A DNA stretch of 64,000 nt from Christensenella sp. UBA6345. GTDB taxonomy: Bacteria > Bacillota > Clostridia > Christensenellales > UBA1242. The notes beneath the pieces were generated by a model. It saw only the letters and a list, made by a program, of their open reading frames with translations, was not told the DNA's origin and searched no databases. The translations under genes were made by a program, and so were the position numbers. The stretch spans positions 1 to 64,000 of the forward strand of contig DJSB01000048.1 in assembly GCA_002437945.1 (NCBI GenBank), read 5' to 3'. Numbering within the stretch: the stretch's first letter is position 1; each line of letters opens with the position of its first letter. Positions 57,400 through 64,000 of this stretch are shown here, piece after piece.

Positions 57400-58527
57400 T
57401 TAAAATCTGTTAAGCAACCCTACATCTCTAATAAAGGTGGCAAAACAATTAATTGAATATGTTTCTGGTATACTATTAATTGCTTGAAGTAGATTCTTTT
57501 CATTAAGGAATTTATTAAGAATAACGCACCTATCATAATACAATTCTTTAAAAGTTTTGATATGTTTACTAGTCATATCAAAATATGTTAAAAATGCACT
57601 ATTAAACACTGACTTTACTTTATTAAAATTATCAATATGAGATTCAATATCTTCATCGCAAATAAAAGATTGAGATATTTTGGTTAATGAAAAGTCATTA
57701 TTATTCATATATATTTTAATGCGTTTTTCACAATCAAAACCTATATTAGGTTTAAGCACATTGGCAGATAATAACACGCTCATCATCTTATACCCCACTA
57801 CACTAGCAATAATTAATGCTTCGCCCATATTAATATTTTTATATTTAGATTGATCTACAATATTGTTGGCCAATTTAAAAACAAAACTCGATGTTATATC
57901 GTCCAATGTAATAAGTTCTTTTAATTGCAAACACATATTCACTATAATGTGTTTACCTAAATTATTTTTAATAATTAAACTAGGTAACATAGTTAGATTC
58001 TGCAAACATTTTTCAATTTCTATCATTTTCTCACTATCTATTTGAGAATAAAAGATTGCTTTATTAAACACTTGTTCAAGCAAATAGAATCCTAATGATG
58101 CAATAATCCCATAACATTTTGCCATAGTTCGATATGAACAACCAGACATAATACCATCATCAATTACTAAATAATCTTGATGATACATAAATAATGGTAA
58201 ATACGGCTGTGTAATTATATTAATAATAGTTGTATTATAATCAGTTACAACTTCCATAATACTTGTATTACTTCCTAGTACTATTATTGCACCCACATCG
58301 TCACTATATTGTTCGTTAATAAGCCCTGATATAATATCTTTACATTTTACATTAATGGGCATACTGACAATCTCACATTTTCTACTTTTACTTTTTAATT
58401 TTTGCACTATATCATAATATTTTTCTTCATTCTCGTCATCAATAACAATCAATGTCTTAAATAAAGAATATTGTTTTTCTATCTGTTTTAGTATTTTATT
58501 TACAGCATTACCTAATAATATTTCCAT
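57400..58527 (-). CDS. Dehydroquinate-synthase / iron-ADH fold protein, probably degenerate
   Basis: About 375 residues. The ATG at 58527 is preferred because GGAG lies 6 nt upstream; a GTG at 58539 is the alternative. The N-terminal half has the nucleotide-binding pattern of the iron-alcohol-dehydrogenase, glycerol-1-phosphate dehydrogenase and dehydroquinate synthase superfamily (AIIVLGSNTSIMEV, where GGGS is usual), followed by the VIDDGIMSG strand. The metal-binding positions look lost: the usual AGxxDxL is MAKCYGI and the usual HGExV is NMGEALII. The C-terminus, ending RDVGLL, recalls AraM-like members. It has its own promoter. Function is unknown; catalytic inactivity is my inference. 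Confidence 0.5.
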   Translation of the reverse strand: MEILLGNAVNKILKQIEKQYSLFKTLIVIDDENEEKYYDIVQKLKSKSRKCEIVSMPINVKCKDIISGLINEQYSDDVGAIIVLGSNTSIMEVVTDYNTTIINIITQPYLPLFMYHQDYLVIDDGIMSGCSYRTMAKCYGIIASLGFYLLEQVFNKAIFYSQIDSEKMIEIEKCLQNLTMLPSLIIKNNLGKHIIVNMCLQLKELITLDDITSSFVFKLANNIVDQSKYKNINMGEALIIASVVGYKMMSVLLSANVLKPNIGFDCEKRIKIYMNNNDFSLTKISQSFICDEDIESHIDNFNKVKSVFNSAFLTYFDMTSKHIKTFKELYYDRCVILNKFLNEKNLLQAINSIPETYSINCFATFIRDVGLLNRF

Positions 58528-58546
58528 ACTCATCTCCACGTGTATA

Positions 58547-58575
58547 ATTGTAGAACAAATAATAATTTTTGTCTA
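58547..58575 (-). promoter_or_regulatory. Promoter of the dehydroquinate-synthase-fold gene
   Basis: TAGACA (58570-58575), a 17-bp spacer and TACAAT (58547-58552), each one base from consensus. The leader would be short (about 13 nt). It lies in the 165-bp divergent region; no convincing plus-strand promoter was found there. Confidence 0.55.
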
Positions 58576-58704
58576 AAACACTTTGATTAGAAAAAAAGAT
58601 AATAAACAAAAATAATGTAGTATTATGCAGAATAACATCAAAAAAATTGATTAATAAAATACCATAATTGAAACATAATAATAAAAAATAATTAGGTTAT
58701 TATT

Positions 58705-60162
58705 ATGACAAAAGAAAACGCATTAGGAATACAAAAAATCAATATAAAAGTTTTAATAGTAAAAATTATATGTTTTACTATCATAATTGAGTCTATATTT
58801 ATGGTTTTAGCCCTAAAACATAAACAATGTACACCCTACAACACACTAGACTATCAACAAAATTTAAGTCAACAACTTCAACAAGTCGAACATTATATAG
58901 ATACACAACAATATAAACTCGCAATGGATTTATATCTAAAACTTAATTTAGATAATAACAGTAATTATAGTTTTAACATCAATAAATACCATAGGCTAAT
59001 TGCCGAATTTAAAAAAGTATTAATTAGTGATGTGGAGTATTACACTTCAATTAACGACAACGAAAAAGCATTAAATATATTAAATAATTATCAAAAATAC
59101 TATATATGTGATAACGAAATTACAGAATTAAAAGAAACAATAGAAAATCATATCAATACTAAAAATCTTGTAGAATATACTGGCGAAATCGAGCATTTAT
59201 TTACACATTGCTTATTGGCCTTCCCCGAACTAGCACTTAATCCAAAAAACAACATGAGTAAAGACTTTGATAGAGATTGTTTAACCCCTAGTGAATTTAA
59301 AAAAATACTGTTGTCACTATACAACAATGACTACATACTAATTGATATTAATAGTGCTTTTGAAAATAAAAATGGGGTGACTTACAAGAAAAAATTGTAT
59401 TTACCTAAAGGTAAAAAGCCATTAATTTTTTCATTTGATGACTGCAATTATGATAGCAAAAAACGTAATAAAGGAATGGTAGACAAAATTATACTTGATA
59501 GAAATAATCAACTAGCAACTTATACATCAAAACAAACAATTGCAGATAGAGTAAGTTACGATAATGAATTTATACCAATACTTGAACAGTTTGTAAAAAC
59601 ACACCCAGATTTTAGCCATAAAGGTGCTAAAGGCTTAATTTGTTTAACTGGATATGATGGTATACTCGGCTATCGTACACAAAAAACAAATGCAACTAGT
59701 AGATATGAAATAAAGAAAGCAAAAGAAGTTGTAAACGCTCTAAAAAAATCCGGCTGGACGTTTGCGTGTCACTCATACGGCCATTATCATATGAAAAAAC
59801 TTAATGATATGGAATTTGCGAAAGAAATAAATTACTGGGTTAATGAAGTAGAACCAATTATAGGCAAAACCAACATTTATGTGTATCCTTATGGCGAATG
59901 GGAAGTTGTAGACGATAACGGAGAAATAACTTACAAACATCAACTATTATTAGATTCAGGATTCCAATTGTTTTGTGGTGTAGGTGCTGATGGATATTAT
60001 GGATATATACCTATAGGAACTAAAACAAAACACACTTTACTTATGGACAGAAAACCTATTGATGGACGTACTTTACGAAACTTTAAAGAGCGATATCAAC
60101 ATTTATTTGACTGTGAGCAAGTATATGATAATGTTAATCGCACTATCCCCTATCATCAATAA
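58705..60162 (+). CDS. Membrane-anchored polysaccharide deacetylase (NodB family)
   Basis: The only plus-strand gene. Its 485 residues begin with an uncleaved membrane segment (about 13-36), followed by a helical region with a possible TPR-like pair (about 50-170). The C-terminal half has the NodB metal-dependent deacetylase motifs: SFDDC (motif 1, where TFDDG is usual), CHSYGHYH (motif 2) and YPYGEW (motif 3). The aspartates and histidines needed for catalysis are present. Such enzymes remove acetyl groups from peptidoglycan or other cell-surface glycans. The ribosome binding site is weak (TTAGG). Confidence 0.8.
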   Translation: MTKENALGIQKINIKVLIVKIICFTIIIESIFMVLALKHKQCTPYNTLDYQQNLSQQLQQVEHYIDTQQYKLAMDLYLKLNLDNNSNYSFNINKYHRLIAEFKKVLISDVEYYTSINDNEKALNILNNYQKYYICDNEITELKETIENHINTKNLVEYTGEIEHLFTHCLLAFPELALNPKNNMSKDFDRDCLTPSEFKKILLSLYNNDYILIDINSAFENKNGVTYKKKLYLPKGKKPLIFSFDDCNYDSKKRNKGMVDKIILDRNNQLATYTSKQTIADRVSYDNEFIPILEQFVKTHPDFSHKGAKGLICLTGYDGILGYRTQKTNATSRYEIKKAKEVVNALKKSGWTFACHSYGHYHMKKLNDMEFAKEINYWVNEVEPIIGKTNIYVYPYGEWEVVDDNGEITYKHQLLLDSGFQLFCGVGADGYYGYIPIGTKTKHTLLMDRKPIDGRTLRNFKERYQHLFDCEQVYDNVNRTIPYHQ

Positions 60163-60165
60163 AAA

Positions 60166-60197
60166 TGAAAAAACACACTATAAAGTGTGTTTTTTCA
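60166..60197 (+). terminator. Bidirectional terminator between convergent genes
   Basis: A perfect 14-bp stem (60166-60179 with 60184-60197) with a 4-nt loop carries a T-run on one arm and an A-run on the other. It serves both the deacetylase gene and the converging membrane-protein gene. Confidence 0.9.
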
Positions 60198-60205
60198 AAT
60201 AATTT

Positions 60206-61633
60206 TTATTCGGCTTTTTTAACAGTTTTTCTAGGTTTTCTGTTTATTTGACTAGAAGTTGCTTCCATTATCTCTTTTTCACGTTTTGCCAATTTAATTA
60301 AATTAGCCCTATTCTTTTTATTACCATATGCAAAATCATAAATCAATACTATTATACCTTGTAATAAGTATATAAAGTAATTCATAATACGCCAGAACAA
60401 CATAGCCCAGAACAATGTTCCATCACTAAACAAACTAGCAAATAATGCAGAGAAAGATATTTCTGCCATACCAGAAGCACCCGGTAATGGTATATATTTT
60501 GTAGCCAATTCTACTAAAATGAATTTACTAAATATTTCTAGCAACGCATCTAGTGGAACTTTTGTACTAAATGCCCAATACAACATAAATGGTATAAAGG
60601 CTCTAATTACAACTATAGCACCCGAACATAACAAAGATGATACAGTAACCCAAACATTAGTCATATAGAATTTTGTACTCTTTTGATATTCAAGAATTGT
60701 ACGCATACATTTGTTAAAGGTTAAGTGATAATTTTTTACCAAATGCATCTTTTGACCTAGTTTTAAAAAGAACATTAAACATTTTGGCATAAACTTTTTA
60801 CTTATAGCAAAAAGTATCAAAACTAACAAAATCAAACAAGAAATAACTAAACTTATAATACTCCATACAATAATAACTGTTTGATTATCTTGACCAAACA
60901 AGTCAGAATTAAATATCAAAACAATTATTGAGATAATCGTAAAAGCCACATTATTAAACATTGCTTTAGTCAATGGAATACTTGTAGCAATACCACCATG
61001 GACACCACGACTATTCATATAGAAAATTTCAAATGGTTGACCACCTGTAGCAAAAGGTGTAATACAATCATAATATCTAGAAATCGCAGATGCCTTATAA
61101 CACAAGAATAGTCTAGTTTGTTTGGTTGCCTTGTATAGTAAAATATGTGTACGTAAAGTTTCGATTATCATTATTAATGCAAACAATAATAATGTATAAA
61201 ATAATATACCAAATCGAGCATTCTGTAGCAAAGCATCAAGTGAAGCGACACCAAAAGTATTCTTTTGATATATAAGAACACAAGCCAATATTATGATATT
61301 AACTACCATAAAGATTAAGTTAAACCATTTTGTACCATATTTCTTTTGCTCGGTTACTTTTTCTTTTGCTTCTTCTAAAGTAGATAAAGTATAATCAGTA
61401 GGTTTTTCTGCTTCTATAATCTCGGCATCAGTTACCTTTAAATCAACTTTATCTAGCATAAAGACAGTCGAATATTTAATAGGTTGATTACTTTTTAAAT
61501 GTTTAGATAATAAACCACTTGACTTATCTACTACTTTTTTAGTGCAATTATCACGATTAGCAAAGAAATACACACTCTTGTGCATATTAGATTTAACTTC
61601 ATTAAGTTGTTCATCAGTATTTTTAAGTGGCAT
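60206..61633 (-). CDS. YbhN / LPG-synthase-TM family integral membrane protein
   Basis: About 475 residues. The ATG at 61633 has a weak AGAGA upstream; an earlier ATG at 61651 has none. After a ~150-residue charged cytoplasmic N-terminus, about eight membrane segments follow. Family signatures are the ITPFATGGQPFEIFYM segment and the later PLPGASGMAEISFSALF segment, both typical of the YbhN/UPF0104 and MprF flippase-like domain. The family includes phospholipid flippase and lipid-transfer proteins. No C-terminal aminoacyl-transferase (MprF catalytic) domain is present, so it is not a lysyl-PG synthase. Its own promoter is predicted; the C-terminal tail is basic. Confidence 0.8.
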   Translation of the reverse strand: MPLKNTDEQLNEVKSNMHKSVYFFANRDNCTKKVVDKSSGLLSKHLKSNQPIKYSTVFMLDKVDLKVTDAEIIEAEKPTDYTLSTLEEAKEKVTEQKKYGTKWFNLIFMVVNIIILACVLIYQKNTFGVASLDALLQNARFGILFYTLLLFALIMIIETLRTHILLYKATKQTRLFLCYKASAISRYYDCITPFATGGQPFEIFYMNSRGVHGGIATSIPLTKAMFNNVAFTIISIIVLIFNSDLFGQDNQTVIIVWSIISLVISCLILLVLILFAISKKFMPKCLMFFLKLGQKMHLVKNYHLTFNKCMRTILEYQKSTKFYMTNVWVTVSSLLCSGAIVVIRAFIPFMLYWAFSTKVPLDALLEIFSKFILVELATKYIPLPGASGMAEISFSALFASLFSDGTLFWAMLFWRIMNYFIYLLQGIIVLIYDFAYGNKKNRANLIKLAKREKEIMEATSSQINRKPRKTVKKAE

Positions 61634-61656
61634 AATATCTCTTTTAATCATAAAAA

Positions 61657-61674
61657 TTGTGTATTGCTACACAA
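61657..61674 (-). promoter_or_regulatory. GNRA-loop hairpin just before the YbhN-family gene
   Basis: TTGTGTA pairs with TACACAA around a GCAA tetraloop, followed in transcript sense by TTTTTA and then the coding region. The shape is that of a short intrinsic terminator, but the 7-bp stem is weak. Confidence 0.35.
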
Positions 61675-61726
61675 AAAAATAATTTAATATATATAAAATA
61701 TATATTAATCATAAAGTATATAACTA

Positions 61727-61755
61727 AATATATCACTCTTACAATCAATAGTCAA
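61727..61755 (-). promoter_or_regulatory. Promoter of the YbhN-family gene
   Basis: TTGACT (61750-61755), a 17-bp spacer and TATATT (61727-61732). The remaining gene-free bases up to the prsA terminator (61756-61937) are AT-rich and show nothing further. Confidence 0.5.
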
Positions 61756-61937
61756 ACGTTTATTATTTTATTGCATAATTATTCAATAGTTTTTATGTAT
61801 AAAAATAAATTAAGCATATACAAAATATGAATAATCGCCATAAAGTGACTAAATACGGTGCTTTTTATGAATAAAAATATTTTGTAATTACGATTAAAAT
61901 ACAACATTTTAATATGTGTGTGAGTGAAAAAACAAAT

Positions 61938-61972
61938 AAAAAAGACAGGCTTACTTTAATTGCGCCTATCTT
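61938..61972 (-). terminator. Terminator of the PrsA-like gene
   Basis: A 9-bp stem with one G-U pair (61942-61950 with 61964-61972) is followed by six Ts in minus sense. It lies 12 bp past the stop of the PpiC lipoprotein gene. Confidence 0.7.
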
Positions 61973-61983
61973 TTAAAATACTA

Positions 61984-63660
61984 TTAATTAGTTTGTTTAA
62001 GTAAAGATTGAATACGTTTGTCCCAATATCTAATTTTTTGTACACCACCAACCAAATCATTGGTTAAATTAGATAATACCAAAGATAAACGTGTTGAATC
62101 ATTATTGATTGAATCATATTCTACATGGAACAAAGTTTTTTCAGAAGATGGTTGAGTCTTAACATTGTATAAGGTTTCCCAAGTAATGCTGTCAATATTT
62201 TCATATTCAACAACATTTTTTACAGGGCCCAAGTTAAGAATAACGTGATAACCATAATCTGTAAGTATAGGTTTACTCATAGCACCTACACCTTCTTCAT
62301 TCTGTAAACGTCTTGATTCGTCTGCGAAAGACTTAACCATTTTATCAGTAACAGAAGTGTCTAGATTAACAACATAAGCAAAATCTTTATTCATGATACC
62401 TTCATCATCATTGTATTTATAGATATAGGTATTAAATTCTTTTGCTCTTGCTTCAAATTGTAAATCTTTATCATATTTATTAACATTATTGCAAATATCT
62501 TGATAAGCAAGTGCAGCAGAAACAGTCTTTCTTACACCATTTTCTTCATAAGTAACCATGGTATTGTCTAGGCTTTGGATTTCTGCCAATTTTTTATCAT
62601 AAACAGATTTTTCTATAGAATTGGCTTGATATAATTTTTTAAGTTCTGCAATCTTTGCTGTTTGTTCATCAGAGAACTTAAATAATATATGAGTTACATA
62701 AACATATTCATTTCCACTATTTGGGTGATAGTAAACAGATGATGCATCACTACCCATAGCGGTATGATATGCTGCTTCGTCATTAGCATAAAGTTCATAG
62801 TCTCTTTTATATTTTTCTTTATAACTATTAACTGCAGCGTCAGCACATATCTCTAAACCATTAGTAATAACTTCTTGATATTTAGAAATATATTTATTTT
62901 CTAATAAAACATTATATATACGGTCAATTTCTTTTTCAAATGCTTTTTCGTCAGAATATTTTTTACCCAACTTTTTATTACTGTCTTGTAAATCTTTAAT
63001 AAAGCGCTTCCATGCTTCAGCACTTATATCAGCATCAGTAATTGTTTGTTTGAATTCGCCCGGATCGGTAGTTTCTAATTCTTCGTTATCATCTTTAACT
63101 CTTTCAAGTTTAGTAACAAGTTTAGTAGTACCATCAACGGTTACTTCTTCAATTACTTTTTTAACAGTAGGTTCATATTCATTATAACTTGCACGTAGAG
63201 CATCTTCTTTGGTCTCTTCTTCAGTGTCTTCATTAATCTTTCTGTCCCACTCTACTCTAATCTTGTCTTCATATGAAGATAATTGAGAGTTAATGTTATC
63301 ATAAGTCTGACGTTTAAGAGTGTACTTTTCTTCATTACTTAAATCGCCCAAAGCATCTTTAATCTTTTCTACCAACAAATGTCTTTGTACCATAAGTTCG
63401 GCTGTTTTAGTAAGAAGTTCTTCACCAGATAAAGATTGTGAACTATCACTGCTATTGTTTTGAGCCAATTGATAACCATAGTTATTATAGGCTTGCAACA
63501 AGTCTTCCATGCTAAAGTCATACTTTTTATCTTTACTATATACGATTTCGGCTATAGTCTGTTGATAATATTTACTAGCGTTAAGTTGTACCAAACTACA
63601 ACCAGCAAAAACCATTACACATAAAAATAGCGAAAAAATGTAAGTTAAAATCTTTTTCAT
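61984..63660 (-). CDS. prsA: PrsA-like PpiC-type foldase lipoprotein
   Basis: PrsA-type lipoproteins fold secreted proteins at the outer face of the membrane. The 558-residue precursor has a signal peptide with lipobox VFAGC (Cys21), then a SurA-like helical N-domain. The PpiC rotamase spans about 320-480, seen as YVYVTHILFKF at its start and VGAMSKPILTDYGYHVILNLG at its end. The domain is longer than usual because of a 60-90-residue insert between these motifs. A charged Glu- and Lys-rich stretch lies around 110-240. The ribosome binding site is GGAGC. It follows a probable mfd gene, an order common in Clostridia. A role for it in folding the giant lipoproteins is possible but untested. Confidence 0.8.
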   Translation of the reverse strand: MKKILTYIFSLFLCVMVFAGCSLVQLNASKYYQQTIAEIVYSKDKKYDFSMEDLLQAYNNYGYQLAQNNSSDSSQSLSGEELLTKTAELMVQRHLLVEKIKDALGDLSNEEKYTLKRQTYDNINSQLSSYEDKIRVEWDRKINEDTEEETKEDALRASYNEYEPTVKKVIEEVTVDGTTKLVTKLERVKDDNEELETTDPGEFKQTITDADISAEAWKRFIKDLQDSNKKLGKKYSDEKAFEKEIDRIYNVLLENKYISKYQEVITNGLEICADAAVNSYKEKYKRDYELYANDEAAYHTAMGSDASSVYYHPNSGNEYVYVTHILFKFSDEQTAKIAELKKLYQANSIEKSVYDKKLAEIQSLDNTMVTYEENGVRKTVSAALAYQDICNNVNKYDKDLQFEARAKEFNTYIYKYNDDEGIMNKDFAYVVNLDTSVTDKMVKSFADESRRLQNEEGVGAMSKPILTDYGYHVILNLGPVKNVVEYENIDSITWETLYNVKTQPSSEKTLFHVEYDSINNDSTRLSLVLSNLTNDLVGGVQKIRYWDKRIQSLLKQTN

Positions 63661-63762
63661 TTTTGCTCCAATTAATAATTTATTATTAAATAATAGACAT
63701 TATTAGTCATTATAAAGTCTTAATATTGTAACAAATATAAAAATTTATTGCAACTAACTAAA

Positions 63763-64000
63763 TTATTTATTTATTATTTCGTACAATACTTTTAATAAAT
63801 TTTTTATATTTTTCATATTTATCAACAAATTAGCATCATTATTTATTGTAATTATTGGTAAATTTTCTAAATTTAATACCATATCATAGTTGCTATTGCT
63901 CATAACTTGTGTAATAGCATTAAGCAATGATGGGCTAGAGTTGTTAAATGTAATTGATGTAGATTTAGTACCAATACTTATCTTTCTTATATCTAAACCC
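63763..64000 (-). CDS. mfd: Transcription-repair coupling factor, C-terminal fragment (partial)
   Basis: The reading frame runs off the right edge, leaving 78 residues and a TAA stop at 63763. The pattern (DIRKISIGTKSTSITF..., then a short helix, MVLNLENLPIITI and a last helix ending LLKVLYEII) fits the Mfd D7 autoinhibitory C-domain, where E. coli has LGIRKLEGNEKGGVIEF and LDGPTRLKFI. Position directly upstream of a prsA-like gene agrees. There is little sequence to go on, so this is a moderate-confidence call. Gene boundaries to the right are outside the window. Confidence 0.55.
   Translation of the reverse strand, partial: GLDIRKISIGTKSTSITFNNSSPSLLNAITQVMSNSNYDMVLNLENLPIITINNDANLLINMKNIKNLLKVLYEIINK

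Noticed and set aside
63709..63714. TATAAT before the PrsA-like gene as a promoter
   Set aside because: No matching -35 at proper spacing; the gene may be read with mfd, so I did not list it.
1..64000. tRNA, rRNA, insertion sequences, phage genes or attachment sites
   Set aside because: I found no cloverleaf-like segment, transposase, integrase or flanking inverted repeats anywhere in the window.

Overview
This window is AT-rich chromosomal DNA from a low-GC Gram-positive bacterium. Recognisable SpoIIID and SpoIIQ-like genes, candidate sigma-E and sigma-F promoters in front of them, lipobox lipoproteins and a Bacillota-type rpoB/rpoC and str operon all point to an endospore-forming Bacillota, probably class Clostridia. 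I cannot name a genus from the sequence alone. Almost every gene lies on the minus strand; the exception is a polysaccharide-deacetylase-like gene at 58.7-60.2 kb.

Layout from left to right, where minus-strand transcription runs right to left. 0-4.6 kb is the str operon (rpsL-rpsG-fusA-tuf), with a promoter, a structured leader and a final terminator. 4.6-5.3 kb holds two small monocistronic genes, an orphan HicB-like protein and an unknown 75-residue protein, each with its own promoter and terminator. 5.4-13.1 kb is rpoB-rpoC with a strong extended -10 promoter. 13.2-55.4 kb is filled almost entirely by two giant genes of 23.2 and 18.0 kb. 55.4-58.6 kb is a small sporulation and lipid cluster: spoIIID, acpP, a spoIIQ-like M23 gene, a small secreted protein and a dehydroquinate-synthase-fold protein. 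58.7-64 kb is a surface and secretion group: a polysaccharide deacetylase, a YbhN/LPG-synthase-TM type membrane protein, a PrsA-like PpiC foldase lipoprotein and the C-terminus of a probable Mfd.

The outstanding feature is the tandem pair of giant lipoproteins (about 7738 and 5991 residues). Both begin with a signal peptide and a Cys lipobox. Both continue with Ig-like regions, a first beta-helix module, a BIG2-like domain, a conserved Ig-like element and further beta-helix modules. Landmarks fall at nearly the same residue number in both over the first ~4300 residues, so they are ancient paralogues from a tandem duplication. The beta-helix modules are built of GLUG-type motifs (GGIVGxNxGxIxNxx). 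Each module opens with a stereotyped cap of the form DPxxIxTVEEL...YxLxNDIDLxxxxWxPIG...GxLDGNGxxIxxLxI. Only the left-hand protein carries Listeria-Bacteroides-type repeats at its C-terminus and a CxxC...CxxC zinc-ribbon-like insert. I infer very long, lipid-anchored surface fibres or adhesins; ligand and role are unknown.

The giant locus occupies the position directly upstream of rpoB where rplK-rplA-rplJ-rplL usually stand. Each giant gene has its own sigma-A-type promoter, a 5'-proximal hairpin and a terminator. Two essential proteins carry residues at classic drug-resistance positions: S12 has Arg88 where Lys is usual (streptomycin), and the RpoB rifampicin pocket has Gln where E. coli has His526.
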